The translations under genes were made by a program, and so were the position numbers. The notes below the pieces were generated by a model that was not told the origin of the DNA, searched no databases, and saw only the letters and a program-made list of their open reading frames with translations. From Hemicentrotus pulcherrimus (Eukaryota; Echinodermata; Echinoidea; Camarodonta; Strongylocentrotidae), in NCBI GenBank assembly GCA_003118195.1, contig BEXV01000470.1:158777-222776 (forward strand): a DNA stretch of 64,000 nt. The letters are read 5' to 3'. Of this stretch, positions 1-12,713 are shown in pieces (the first letter of the stretch is position 1; each line of letters opens with the position of its first letter).

Positions 1-43
1 TTTTTTTACATGTATGTTGAAATTGCCACTTGACACTAATGGG

Positions 44-518
44 TCATGAGTAAGGTTGCAGATTCAAGGAATTCAGAAAACTCTGTAAAGAAATGGCCAG
101 CGGGAAAACCAAGAGTGCGAATGGGAGGTCGATAGATGGCAAAGAGAGATCTTTGTGAGTTGACCTAATGGTAACTTCTAAACATTCAAACGTGTCAAAG
201 GAATAAGGTTTCAAATTGGCTTGACGATCAGTGAGGTTGTGGAGAATCACACAAATTCCACCTCCCTTTTTCCCTAAGGGGTAGCTAAAGAAAGTTGAAG
301 TCCTGTACGGTATTTCATATACCAGTAATGGTTGTACTATCTCGGCTGTCATCGGTTGACCACGCCTCCGTGATGGCAAGGACATCAAGATTTTCAGTAA
401 TGATGAAGTCCGAGATCCCTGCTTGCTTGTTCATCATGGAGCGTGCATTCCATACTCCCACTCTAGTAGGAAAGTGTTTGAAGACCTTCTGATCGCCTTT
501 GGGTGAAACTGAATTCAA
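44..518 (-). mobile_element. Non-LTR retrotransposon (LINE) fragment, endonuclease start
   Basis: On the minus strand, 518-315 encodes a stretch containing WNARSMMNKQ followed by DVLAITEAW. A second frame, 388-44, continues with a GGGICVILHN motif and a DTFECLEVTIRST motif. These match the order of motifs in the N-terminal AP-endonuclease domain of CR1/L2-like LINEs: the NARS motif, the E of the TE-W motif, then the GGG and E-V strands. The two halves lie in different frames, so there is a frameshift around 360-390 and the copy is dead. It sits in a WDR17 intron in antisense orientation. Clade assignment is a guess; the retrotransposon identity is more secure. Confidence 0.75.
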
Positions 519-625
519 TGACGAATGTTATCTTCTAATTCTCTGAGACTTGTTTAAATGCTCCTATTGAGTCTTTACTGTCATTGTCAAATACATCTTG
601 TTCCTTGTTTGCTCACTTGTTACAG

Positions 626-3600
626 ATATGCAGAGAATCTGTCTGCTGATGAGAACCTAGATTGTGTGCCTTATTACCTCATCACCCACAACATCCGTAA
701 ACTGGTCCAGTTCTATTGCCATCGGGGTCAGCTCAACGATGCCCTCCTGGTGGCGCAGGTGGCTAGTGAGGACCCAGTTACCATGGATACAGGCAGAGGT
801 GTCGTCAATGGGAGAGCAGTGGTGCATGAGAAGGGAGGAGATGCAGGACAGAGAGTGAATGGATTGCAGGATGAGGAGGAAGAAGAGTCAAACAGGTGAG
901 TGCAGCTAGCTGCTTAAGAATAGAGGGTTCAGAAGTGTTTTAGAGTGATGATGATTGTAGTGGTGGTTGTGGTATAAATAGTAATGATGGTGATCACAGT
1001 AATAATAGTAATTGTATTGGTAATGGTGATGTTGATGTCGATAGCGTTGGTGATACCTATGGTGATAGCGTTGGTGATGGTGGTGATGTTGTTTGTAATG
1101 ATAATGATGACGGTGGGTGTATTATTGAAGGCGGTTATAACATGATGACAGTGATGGATCATAGGGTCGATATGTATGCTTCTTTTATGCCTGAATTGAT
1201 GTTATTTAACATGCTCATGAAAAAAAACATAAAGTAGATCAACACTTAAGGTACCAATGAGTGAAAAGTAACTGATATTCATTTGATTATGGAAGTACCA
1301 TTCTTGAATTAGAGTTATTATAAAGATTGGAATAATGCTATCAGTGATTTTGTTAAGTTATAAATTGCTGTTTTCCCTGAGGATACAAAGTGATAAGTAT
1401 CCATACAGTTTTCTTCATATGGTATTTCTTTTTACCAATTTCTATTTTCCAGATTACTCCTATCTGTAACAGAGCTGACAGCTAGTAAGTTCTTTCATAA
1501 TGGATCACCTGTATTAGCGGCCTGCTGTCATCTTGCTGCAGGTCAAACAAGGGTAGGCAAGCAACTCAGATTTCTGATAAGATAATTAAATAGTTTAAAG
1601 TCATTGTTGCATGTATGTGAATGGATGGGTATGTTAAGAAACGATTATGAAAAACATCCAGGGATCTACATGTAAATCTTCAACCATTCCATTCAGAATG
1701 AATGCCTTACATACAGTATTGTATTACAAACTTTTGTAGTTTTATTAGGAAATAAGAGCATGATTTGTATTTGAATGTTAATGAAATTTGAAGCTCAAAA
1801 ATGTTAAGAATGAGGTATGGAAAAAGAATGAAAAAAAGAACACTCATAATTAAGATTTTTTAGAATGGCTCTTTGTTTTTATTAAGAAGCAGGATATTCT
1901 TATGGCTTTTAATGTTTAGGCTGAAAAATAAGTTGAAAGAAGAAGCAAATTTTGAAGAGAGAGATAGAAAGAGAGAGAAAGAGAACAAGAGAGGGAGGTT
2001 CAAGCAAAGTAGGAAAGAAGAGAATGCAATTGAGTGTTTCATGTGGAAAGATAATTTATTAGCCCCAGTCATTCTTTCTTTATTTCAGCTTGCCCTGTCC
2101 AAGTTAATCAGAGGCCATGAGTTAGAGCTGGTGATATCAATTGGAAATTCACTGAAAGGAGAGAAGAATTCTAGTCTAGTTACCATGGCAACTGAGATGC
2201 TGTCCAGAAGATGTGAAGGACAGGGTAACTGGTGAGTTTCAAACAGGTTGCATGGTATTGCTTACTATTACTCTATTCTTACTCCACTTTGGATTTGAAT
2301 GCCTTATTCCACAAGATGTTTTTTATATTAAAAAGAAATTACTCTAAATGAGTGGGCCATTTAAAAAATAGCCTATCTGGGAAAGGGATCTGGATTGATT
2401 TTGCTCTGTCACTTGTATCTGGATATATTGTGAACAAGATAAATGTGTATAAAAATTGAATCCATGATCCCAAGGAATTTGAATCCAATATCTGAAAGGT
2501 TTGCTAAAATACCAGTGTACGACAATCCTGCATTTTGTACAATTCTTATCATGAGTCGCCATTTCAGCTTTGGCCACATATATATAAAATCAATATAGTC
2601 TGGAGCCAGAATGGGATTAAATCATATACTTTAACAGAGTTAGTGCCCTGCTGGCTCTGAACAGACAATACGCTAGGATCACTTACCAGGGCCCCATTTC
2701 ACAAATCTTGCCATCAGTGACAAATGACAGCTTTGTTTAATATACATGTAAGCTAGTGATATCCTCGCTTCTGATTGGTTATCAGCAGATTTGTCACTGA
2801 GTTTTGTTGTTTGTCGTTGAAAAAAGGCTTTGTGAAATGGGTCACAGATCTCCACTTAACCCTGAATCATGTGAGATGTTTGGAGTTAACCTTGCTAATT
2901 ACCAAGGTACCATTTCTTGTTATTAACAGGGATCTAGCATACAATCTAATTGAAGACATTCCTAGCAACCATGACATGAAGGTCAAGCTATGTGCAAGGT
3001 GTATCGGTAGTGCTGCAGAGATCAACCACATACATGAAAAGGTAAAATATATTCAAATCTTCAAATTTTAAGTGTCATTAGAACTTTTTTTTTATAAAGA
3101 CAGTCATTAAAGCCCCACATAGCTACTTGTGCCCTCTAAATAGCAAACAATGCCTAATTGGTGACCATTGGACACCCATGGTCCCCTCTTTCTTATGTTA
3201 ATTGAGAGCCGATTTGATGAGATAACAACCTGTAGGTGAACATGCAGGAAGGACTAATCCATCCTGGCCAAACTAGAGCAGAGGGGCTTTAAATGATGGA
3301 AATAAAGTGAAAATGTGTTGCTCCTGATAAACCTTTAAATTTCTTTCCGCCTTTCAGTCTGTTTGTCATAAGGTCCTCTCTTTTTTCTTCCTCTGTATAA
3401 TTTTCCTGCTTAAATGTTCTTTGTTGTCTATGTGTATTATATTTCTCAAACTATATTTAGCCATCATCATCTTGTCATCTCTCTTGTCTCTCACTCCTCA
3501 TTTCTACTATTGTTGCACAAAAAAGCTCTCTCTTTCTTCTTCTGTCTTTATTGTTTCCTTCTAGATATGTTTTGCTTATCATGTTTCTCTGTATCCCCTC

Positions 3601-6600
3601 TGTGTGCGAGTGTCTCTCTCTGTCTCTCTCCCTCTCCCCTCTCTCTCTCTTTCTTTATTCCCCTGTATTTGTTATTTTTCATAGTACACTTGCTATGTAT
3701 TTTTCCGTCATACATTGAAGGTAAAAACTATACAAGAGAGAGTACTTTTGATGTAAATATCCACCTTATTTGATAAATGTATTTTGCTGATCCCACAGGC
3801 GGGTTTTCTCCCTCTGGAAGACTGCGGAGAGAAGGCCCAGAGCATGGTAGATACAGGGAATGTGAGGGAGTGTGTTTGCTACTATTTACTGTCCTCTACA
3901 CCAGAAGTAGCAATGTCTGTGGGTCTGCCAGAAATCAGGAGTAAGTTTCCATTTGCCCTCCATACATTTTACATAGATTAATAATTATTACCTATAATAA
4001 ATACCAATACAAATGTGAATCACTCTTCAAAAGTGGAAAGATTTATAACATTTATTTTCTGCTTCCACAATTGTTACTAAAACCTCTTCACCTTTAATTC
4101 TAGCAGATACATACATTCTATTTCTTTGCATAAAGTTTGTTTGTTAGTGACCAGCTGCTATTCCAAAGCCTGTACATTTGATAATTGATTAACGCACGTT
4201 GGTCATTCGACCTTGTAAATCTTATATTTAAAAAAATTTAAATCTAATATTATTCTTACATTATTACATATTGGATATATTGGTACCTTTTCAGTTTCAG
4301 CATTACAGAACCTTTACACGTTTTGTATATATATATATGAGTGAAATGTAATTTCATGAAGTACACACCATCTGCTTGGAGCCATAAGGGCGTTAATCCA
4401 AGTACTTTAACACAGAGTTAATGCCCTTCTGGCTCTCAACAAACAATGCATATTTAGTGAGACACATCTTTCACATCATGCATATATATTCAAGTGTTTT
4501 ATTTTTGTTTTCTGTCCTATTGTTTTGTTACAGGTAAACTGAATGAATCTGACTGGGTAGTGGGTGATGTTTACGACCTTCTGCAGCTAATGGGATGTAT
4601 CAGAACAGATAGGATTATGATGCAGAGTGTGGCACAGTAAGTCCTTTTGCAAATAATAAGATTGATGAGAATACCCTTCTCTTTGCTGGCAACTTCTAAT
4701 CGTTTGCATTCTGACGTTTTCAATCCATGTTTGACAAGATTTTCAGAGGAAGATCTGCATATCATTCATCCGTTGTACATCTGCTTTTCTCTTGTGTTTG
4801 TTGATAAGGTTTTATTTGTCTTAATCTGATTTTTGATATCATCAATATTTTTACTCTTTGGTGCATTACATCAGGTACAGTTTTGGTACATATGAAATTA
4901 ACTTTTGTTTATTTTCAAACTTCTTACTCTTTGGGTATAGTGTACTATTGCTCTTTAATGATCTTGTACCTTGTTTCTCCTGTTGTGTTTCAGGCTGCGA
5001 TGTGAGCTGGTGATCCTTTCTTGCTATGTAGGAGCTCTAGTGGCCATAAGAAGAGGTTACCAGTCTATAGTAGCTCCATTATTCAGTCTAGCCTGGAGGC
5101 TTATCAACGAAGGTGGATTCGGTTCAGAGCTTCCACTATCAGATGCACTTGTCCAGGCAGAACTTGCAGCTTGGAATGCCGTTTCTGGAACTAACAAAGG
5201 GTAGGAACAGTTTCTGTTTTCTTTCAGTTGCTATGGGAAGGGGTTTAATGAAGTGAATCTTCTTTTTATGATATAATAATAAAATTGTTCTCCAAATGGT
5301 TTTGTTAACTATACTTTAAAAAAAATATTTTATTAACGGCTTGAGGGTCAGTCAACATTGTATTGAAACAAGAACAATCACATTTTTGCGCATATCAAGA
5401 CATGACTTTTGAAAATAAAACCCACCTTACTTTACTTCACTTGATGGGTTAAAAGTAAGTTTGAAAAAAAAAAGAGTATTGTGGTGGGTAACTCAGTCTT
5501 GTCATTGAATTTATAGCATGATATGAGAGGCTTTTCCTTTATCTACAAAAAGTGCCACTTATTTATGCAGACAAAAATACATTTTATCAGTTTTCAGAGA
5601 GTTACCATATGCCCATGTTATGTCAAACAGTCTTAACAAGAAATTGTTCTTAATATTTTGGAAATGAATTACATATTTGACATAAAGATTTATATGGCAC
5701 AAGTAGAGATCCTTGAACATGTAATTTGTTTGATTAATTCCACTTTAGAGTTATTGTAAAGCTTCCGTAGTCACTATATCTTGATGTTAGTGATTATTAG
5801 TATTTTCTTCTCATGTTTATTTGCCTGTACTTGGAACTGGTGGGGGAAAAAAAAACATACAAATATAACCACCAACTCCTTCACATTCATGAGTTGACCT
5901 TATACAATCATATTACAATGCCAACCTTTTTTAAAATACCCCCTCCCCCAAAAAGAGACTTTTAGTAAATAAATACATTTTCAAAGTATGATTCCACCTC
6001 TAACATGGGTTTTCTGTATTTCTTTGCATTTTTGTACATGTTGTTCTAATGAGACAGCCCTGATCAGCCCAAGTGTGCCCCTCCTACTCCGCTTCAAGAA
6101 GACATCTATCATAACCTGATAAGACGGGGAGAATCCTTGACCTTTGACCTTGAAGCCGGTCATGACTTTGTGACAGGTTCTCACCTTCCAAGTCATTCTG
6201 ATGTTCATCATTCTCTGCTGACTGCTAATAGGATACAGGTCAGTAGAAACAAACTATCTATTTCTAATTATAGTTGTGAAAGAATGTGCATTTGTGAGAT
6301 GTTTTACAATATATTGAGAATTTCAGAGAAAAAATCATGATAGAGTAATGAAGAAAACTTTGACTTTTTAAATCTTATAAATCTATCTAGCCATGCCAAA
6401 AAGATTTGGTTAAACATAGGTTAAAACGGGTCATATTAATCTGCCAATTTATATTCTTGAAGACAAATATTCCCATCCTTGTGTCTGTCTTTATCATAAT
6501 GATGTGGTAGTCGCTACATGCAGAACTCTTGACTTTATGTCATCTTGTTGCTTAAAATGTTAACAGTTCATTTTCCATCAAAATGATTCAAAGTTTGTAA

Positions 6601-7055
6601 AGATTTAAAAACAAATTATTTGCTAGTTTATTGTAGTAGGACACTAGATGAACATACCACAGGACTTGCATTTGGATTTAGCTCAGGAAGATTGAAAATG
6701 TGATCAGATTTTCATGGTATCACAGTCATTTTAGTACAAGACGAATCTTAAGATAGAAAATGCTTACATAGGTATGCTCAACTTGTACAAGTGTAGATCT
6801 GTGAGCCAAGGATGTGCCCAACTAAATGTAGATTGTAATGATATGATTATAATTGTTATAATTCTTCATGTTTTAAGTTTTTGTAAAGATACATATTTTT
6901 GAAGAAATGTTTCTTTTCTTCTATTTTGTGTGCAGGGTCCCACATTCTTCCTGGATGACGGCAAGTCTGTGATCTCACTGAACAGCGCCCTCATGTGGGC
7001 TAAAGTGTGCATGTTCTCACCCATAGGGTCAGGGACACCTATTAATCCGTTTTGA
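626..7055 (+). CDS. WDR17: WDR17 (WD repeat-containing protein 17), C-terminal part, nine coding exons
   Basis: Coding exons with matching GT-AG sites and phases: 626-895, 1453-1552, 2089-2231, 2930-3041, 3799-3940, 4534-4636, 4994-5200, 6058-6238, 6936-7055; the stop TGA is at 7053-7055. Together they give the last 458 residues. The 5' exons with the WD40 repeats lie before the window. Recognisable blocks are HNIRKLVQFYCHRGQLNDAL (exon 1), a helical-repeat region including LIRGHELELVISIGNSL and GNVRECVCYYLLSSTPEVA, and the tail SLNSALMWAKV ending in PINPF. This is the alpha-helical C-terminal region that follows the propellers in this family. I know no firm molecular function for WDR17. An acidic insert (DEEEEES, end of the first exon) looks lineage-specific. 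The gene is tail to tail with SPATA4. Identity rests on recalled similarity to the vertebrate protein; the exon structure is read directly. Confidence 0.85.
929..1165. repeat. Degenerate GATGGT/GATAAT triplet-rich low-complexity DNA
   Basis: Imperfect runs of GAT, GGT and AAT triplets fill this WDR17 intron segment. The minus-strand frame is open only because it encodes repetitive Ile/Thr, so it is not a gene. Confidence 0.7.
2601..2668. repeat. Short palindromic hairpin repeat, copy 1
   Basis: Starts TGGAGCCAGAATGGGATTAA and ends with the near reverse complement (GAGTTAGTGCCCTGCTGGCTCTGA), followed by ACAGACAA. The arms are about 28 bases with a short AT loop. Five further copies lie at 4377, 9583, 24903, 45928 and 50683. 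WDR17 intron. Confidence 0.8.
2689..2845. mobile_element. Short inverted-repeat element (MITE-like)
   Basis: The left end contains CCCCATTTCACAAA and the right end the inverse TTTGTGAAATGGG, with about 130 bases between them. A small non-autonomous DNA-transposon-like or foldback element is the simplest reading. It lies in the WDR17 intron ending at exon 2930-3041. Confidence 0.6.
3107..3292. mobile_element. MITE-like element, family C, copy 1
   Basis: Bounded by TAAAGCCCC on the left and GGGGCTTTA on the right. Inner sequence (GTTTGGCCAGGA, CAATTAACATAAG and AGGGGACC on the reverse strand) recurs in inverse orientation at 46932-47063, which shows that it is dispersed. WDR17 intron. Confidence 0.7.
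3345..3670. repeat. Pyrimidine-rich low-complexity stretch with CT microsatellite
   Basis: A long T/C-biased stretch with runs of CTCTCT near 3612-3655, in the WDR17 intron before exon 3799-3940. The open plus-strand frame is a composition artefact. Confidence 0.7.
4377..4440. repeat. Short palindromic hairpin repeat, copy 2
   Basis: TGGAGCCATAAGGGCGTTAA on the left, GAGTTAATGCCCTTCTGGCT on the right. The right arm is intact and the left arm carries a few changes. WDR17 intron. Confidence 0.8.
5201..6057. other. WDR17 intron without recognisable features
   Basis: 857 bases between WDR17 exons 4994-5200 and 6058-6238. AT-rich with several A or T runs. I see no exon, RNA gene or repeat family in it. 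Confidence 0.5.
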
Positions 7056-7224
7056 TGATACAACTACTAAGCAGACCTAATCTCCCTGTATCTGCACCAC
7101 ACTCACACTCCTATGGCTTAGAAGGATGATGTACAACTCAGAAATGGGAGGTCAAAGGTCACATTCATGATTACAGTTCGTTCACCTCATGTTTTGATTT
7201 ACATGTACTGTTGTGTGTGAATAA

Positions 7225-7540
7225 GGCCGCTTTAATAGCGAAATGCAGTGGCACAAAAAGGCATCAAGCATGCAAAATTGAATTGAATTGAATTCAAATT
7301 TATTTCCACCCAAACAATAGAACATAAATATAACATGAAATATAGATCAATATTTTTAACTTTCAAGCATAACAAATTGATAAAAAGTGCTGATAAAAAG
7401 TGTTACATGTATAAAATTCAATTTACAATACACAATAGATATAAGCACAGAAGTAAAAAAAATTACCTCTAATTCACAAACATCACCAAGTATGTTTACT
7501 TTTAGTTTTCGTGCCACTACGTTTTGCTATTAAAGCTACC
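7225..7540. mobile_element. Inverted-repeat element with GCTTTAATAGC ends, copy 1
   Basis: Left end GCTTTAATAGCGAAATGCAG then TGGCAC; right end GTGCCACTACGTTTTGCTAT then TAAAGC, which is its near reverse complement over about 26 bases. Inside is a repeated AATTG run (7278-7300), possibly the tail of another inserted repeat. The right end resembles the 12297-12595 element (shared GCTACCTAA). Confidence 0.65.
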
Positions 7541-7959
7541 TAAGAGAGTTGCGGTGCTGCTCATACTCAGTGATGTAAATGGAATGGATTTGTTTGGAAT
7601 GGCTAGATGATGAATTGAATGTGCAAAGAGATAGAATCTAGTGTATCAAAATTTGAATGAAGCATCTGCAAAACTTGCCTTGTGCAAAAATCTTTCATTT
7701 CCTGCAAACAGGGTAAAATCTTTCAAACATTCCTTTTTTTCAATGTCCAATGAAATTCAGGAGAATTATGTATTCAATTCAATTAAATTCTTTTTATTCA
7801 TCCAAATTCACAAGAATACATGGAATTTATTTTTGTCACACATTGTGAAATTACGTCATATATATATGAAAGGTATGAATACATGAATGTCAAAATTTCT
7901 TATGTGATTTTGTGAATAACATTAGTATATTTACCCTGACACCTTCCAGGGGCCGGAAA

Positions 7960-8290
7960 TATTTTTACGCCTCTGGCATTATGTGTTCAGGTAGTTTGTC
8001 CATCCATCCGTCCATCCTTCTGGTTATCACAATATCTCAAGAACCACTTGAAATATGAATTTCAAACTTGATGATACATTTGGTACCGGTATGTATCATC
8101 ATAGGATGATGATCTCATAGATTTGGGTTGATAGGTCTCGGGTCAAAGGTCACCAAGGTCAACTTATGAAATTCAGAACCACTAGATATATGAAGCTCAA
8201 ACTTGTTGATAGTATGTATCACCACAGCACAGGAAGACGATCTGATTAGATTTGGGTTGATAGGTCAAAGGTCAAATGTTACTATTCTCA
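7960..8290. repeat. Dispersed repeat with two internal ~110-bp direct repeats
   Basis: The segment opens with TCCATCCATCCGTCCATCC. Two diverged units follow, each with AGAACCACT, ATTTGGGTTGATAGGT and GGTCAAAGGTCA. The GGTCAAAGGTCA word also occurs in the 27040-27420 repeat, though the two segments are otherwise only loosely similar. Confidence 0.5.
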
Positions 8291-9286
8291 TTGAAATATT
8301 ACTGCTCTTGTGATTGGATCTCTAAGGAGATGCTAAGAAGAGAAAATGATTTTGAGTAAATAACTACCCTCAAAGGAGTGAGTAGCATTAGAGTCCTTCC
8401 AATGTACGGTAGCTGAACATTGAATTGTGCATGAAATACTCTGTTCCCTAAAGTGAATATAAAACTAAATGTAGTTATTTTCTGTTTAAATTTTTCTGTT
8501 TAAATTGTATTTCAAATTCTGCAGCATGAATATGAATTGTGAAGTGAAGCATTATGAGCTTTATCAAGTTATTTTTGTATCTACTTAAAGGAATCATATG
8601 TGATGATTGGAGTAATTTAGAATTACTTTCCTTATGCACTTGTATTTCCAAGTTTGGGAAATATTGAAGAGATGAATTCATGGGCCATTAGTTTTTAAAT
8701 TCAGAATTAAGCAACTCCAAAATGAGAGCTACTTGACTTTCACTGAATGAGAATCATGTATTTAGGACTTGCTTTTTGTTCTGGAGTTGTATTTTTTATT
8801 TCATTGTTGTATGCATGAGGCTCAACGTCTCTATAAAACTATTTAGCAAAAACAGTGAAATGACTTGCACCACCTAATCAGAAGCACCTTGAAATCATAT
8901 GCTGAATGTAAAAATAGATGTACAAAGTTGTATATTTAAATTTCTTTTTATATGATTATGTATATATTGAATTTATATGATTATGAATAGAAGAAGAGAA
9001 AGCTATTGAGATATATTTATGTATTATTGTTGTATTCTATTAGCATGCATTCAGTGCAGTGCTGGCAAGTGCCAAAGGTTTAATTAGATTTTATTCAGGA
9101 ATCTTATGTTACTGGTACGAAATGCAGCTCAGTTCAACAACTGCATAGGGTTAGCGGGATTATATTGATGTACATGCAATGTACTGTTCATGTAGTTAAC
9201 TTAAAATACAAATGTGTGTGTGTCTGTAGCATGTACTAATTAAAGTACTGCATTGACTCAGTTTCTCACAAAAGTACCATACAGAA

Positions 9287-9432
9287 AAAATACCACCTTC
9301 CAACCACTCCTAATCAATGTTTTGGTTTGTCTAAATAAGGGAAATGGTTATATCTCAGAAAATACCACCTTCCAACCTTTCCTGAGCAATGCTGGGGTTT
9401 GCCTAACATGGGAAGTGATTATATCTTACAAA
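9287..9432. repeat. Two-copy tandem repeat, unit about 73 bp
   Basis: AAAATACCACCTTCCAACC begins two adjacent diverged units at about 9287 and 9358. Both go on to a TGGTTTG or GGGTTTG motif and a TTATATCT motif. Confidence 0.75.
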
Positions 9433-9582
9433 GTTGAGAAGTGGTACAAACTGTGATGCTATATGCTCTGAGTTAGCTTGATTTCGAGACTGAAGTGATT
9501 TTTTTCTGAGTTGGTCTGCGTTACTGCGACCATCATATAATATTCAATTAGAAGCAACTCTTTTCTAAGAAGATAATTCTGT

Positions 9583-9647
9583 CTGGAGCCAGAAGAGCGT
9601 TAACTCATATACCGTAACACAGAGTTAATGTCCTTCTGGCTCTGAAC
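9583..9647. repeat. Short palindromic hairpin repeat, copy 3
   Basis: TGGAGCCAGAAGAGCGTTAA and its inverse GAGTTAATGTCCTTCTGGCT, separated by about 25 bases. Confidence 0.8.
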
Positions 9648-12236
9648 ATATGATAGTTAACAACTGAATTATTCATACTCCTTGTAAATTTGATGGTTTT
9701 GTGTTCTTCGTAACTCAAGAATTAGGACCTTTGTTTGATATTTTTAGATGTAATCTTTGATACGTCACATTCTCAAGAAACATAAATTGGAACAAATCAA
9801 TTTTTCATATTCTTAAAATATTAGAAAACTTGATAAAGGGTATGAATAATTCAGTTATTGACTTTATGTGAACTATTAGAACCTCGAGTCATAGCTAGGT
9901 TTCAGAAAGCAAAGCTCACCTGAATGTTTCAAGATAAAGAGTATTGCATAATGTACAGTTAGCTTCTTTCATTGAACATGATACTAAAGCCATTGTGCAG
10001 ATCGTAGATCTTTGCTAGTCATTTAGCAAGTTGTGCTCAATCTTTGCATGTGTTTTTACATGGTGCTTTCCAATTAAGTTTGAGAAAATTTCCCAAATAC
10101 CTGATTATTCAATCGATCAACATGCGATACACAACTAAAAAATAAATGTTCATTCAGTGTCATCCAAATTATATGTGGGTTAATTTACTATGCATCTTAT
10201 TCATTAAACATCCATCACCAATGCTATCATGAAAGAAATATCATGCTTTATAACTAGAGCATGACATAAAATGATCTTAGAGTAATAAAGATGTGCAGTA
10301 ATCTAACGGTGTATAGTTAAATCTGTAATACTGATGGTTATATGTTTGAAATTCAAGACAGCCCACAAAAATTGTGGAAATTAAAAACACTTCCTTTACT
10401 GTTTTCTTCAAAATTGTCTAGTTTCCAGTTTCACATTTAATTTGATTGATTGTTCAGACACATGCATCTCTTTGGAATGCACATACAGTTAACTCTGCAT
10501 AACTCAAAGTTGCACAAATCCAATTTTCTCTTAAGTCAAATCATTACAAAAATTAATCAAACTACATGTATGCAAATTATGTTATCTACACTTCAAGTCT
10601 AATTTTTGCATTTGCCAAACTATTTTTTGCATTGCCAACAGATTTGACATGTGCAGATCGAGTTAACTGTAGTTTTGATTGATTTTTTTCTTTATTCTTG
10701 ATGACTGAACAGACAAATTTTTGATCTGCTATTAGAGCTGAATATCTGAAATTTACCAGACTTGTTCATATGGCATGATAATGAAAGATATGAATTGAAA
10801 AATCCTTTTTGATAGTTAGTATGAATGTAATTACTTTTACAATTGGGAAATCAACTATTAAATTAATAAAATCTTTGAAATAGCTTGTCTAGTGAAACTT
10901 GTTCTGTTTGTTTTCATGTGTGATGTGTTACATCTTAGAGATTTCTGTACTCACAAAAAAGAACATCTTGTTATGAATTTGTACAGGCAAATGAAATTTA
11001 TTATCATCTGCAGGTATGCTTGAAATGAAATTATACAAACACAGAATTATTTTCTGATTTAGTCACTTTGAATGAATTAAATACAGCGTTATATGTTCAA
11101 GCATCTATTCATGCATAACACAAGATTTTCTTCAATAACATTGATGTCAGAGAAATGAAACATATCCAACTATATACTGCCGATAATATCACTTAATATC
11201 ACTTATCTGCATAAGTGTGAATACAATTCAATAGTAAAGTTTACAACAGGAAAATCATAAACTCAAATTTTGATGCTTTTCCCATCTTCTTTCATGCTCC
11301 TAACATTTTGTCTCCACACTCCTATAAAATAGTACATATCTTAGTTTATGCATTTCCCAAATGACCCATGAATAGCAAAGGATTTTAAAACATTTGATGG
11401 TTCAATTTTTGCCTTTTAGTAAGCAACTATTAAATTTAACAAATGTCTGTGATAATATGTTGCTCTTTATTCCCCTTTGAGTAGTCTCATCACTACTATA
11501 CTCTGTACATGGATATTATCAACTTTGAGAAGGAAATGTTATAAATAAATAATTGTTACTTAGAATTCCGCATTTTGTCAGGAATGGTAATAAAACTTTC
11601 AATTAAATTAGAGGCATTAGGAATTACAGTGTTGGACCACAAGACAAGATCGTTTGAGACTTTAATGAGAACAAATTTACAAATTTGAAAGGTTAAGCAA
11701 AGAATATTAGGAAATGGTATAAAAATATAAAGACATATGCCTTTACCTTAAAGCAAAGAGAATGAAGAAGAAAAAAGAAAGATATCTATCTATTAAAACT
11801 TTTACAGGATCTATATATATTCATTCCTAAAGCGATTACATTCAGTTTAAATGAAAGATGTAGCATAGCATTTTTTCTAATAATGCATTAATATTTTTAC
11901 AAGAATATTTACAATCTCTCTCAATGTCAAGCATTTGAGATTCACATTGAGATGCTTGGTCCAAACAAAACTTGGCACCTACATAAATAGAATAATAAAC
12001 AGTTGATTTTAGACTTACATGTACATTTTTGTAAAAAAAATTAATCAAACATCAACCAAACGCTCCATATTAAATTATTACTTACATGTATACTATACAC
12101 GTCTTTAAACGCGTCTTAAATACTTAGATCTGACATTAATGTTTGGGAAGAAGCAGCCACCCAGGTTTCATGTACATCTTCTAGACAAAAGAAAACTTCA
12201 CAAAAATCTGATAAAATGCAATAAAAAATCTTTGAC

Positions 12237-12242
12237 TTTATT
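12237..12242 (-). terminator. Candidate polyadenylation signal for SPATA4
   Basis: AATAAA on the minus strand, about 470 bases past the SPATA4 stop. It is a chance-frequency motif in AT-rich DNA, so support is weak. Confidence 0.25.
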
Positions 12243-12296
12243 TTCAGTATGGACTGTAGTTTCTTGAATATATGTCATCTGCCACGATAGTATACC

Positions 12297-12595
12297 GTAA
12301 AGTAGCTTTAAATAGCAAAAATGTATAGTAGCATGAATCGACGCCCCTAGAACACAAAATGCATGATTGTTGAAAAATCATATTATACTCACATACGGTA
12401 GATCATTAGGATACTGTATGTAGCCGGTAAAAACATTTACTGTCAAACATCAAACTAGGTTTGATGTTACCTAGACATTCATTGAGATTTGAGACATAAA
12501 ACTTTTAATCAACAAACATCACAAACTTTAATGCCTTTTGTGATCCACACACGTTTTTTCATGCAACTTCATTTTGCTTAGCTACCTAAATGGCT
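12297..12595. mobile_element. Inverted-repeat element, relative of the 7225 element
   Basis: Left GTAGCTTTAAATAGCAAAA, right TTTTGCTTAGCTACCTAA, with a diverged interior. The ends resemble those of the 7225-7540 copy, including GCTACCTAA. It ends about 120 bases before the SPATA4 stop codon and so may be part of the SPATA4 3' UTR. Confidence 0.5.
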
Positions 12596-12713
12596 GATGA
12601 TATCTGGAATGGACGTACAGATGAATACAAATAGGAGACACTGTTGATGATTTTATGTCGATCGGATGGCTCAACACATGAGTGAAATGTTCTTTAAGAA
12701 AACCAATGTTCCA

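Larger units (their letters stand above)
7056..12713. other. Intergenic/3' UTR interval between convergent WDR17 and SPATA4
   Basis: About 5.7 kb between the two stop codons. It must hold both 3' UTRs, but I cannot fix either cleavage site. It contains inverted-repeat elements (7225-7540, 12297-12595), a dispersed repeat at 7960-8290, a two-copy tandem repeat at 9287-9432 and a hairpin repeat at 9583-9647. 9660-12230 is AT-rich DNA with no ORF or repeat that I recognise. Confidence 0.55.

Noticed and set aside
929..1162. 77-residue Ile/Thr-rich minus-strand frame
   Set aside because: Degenerate triplet repeat in an intron; no family features.
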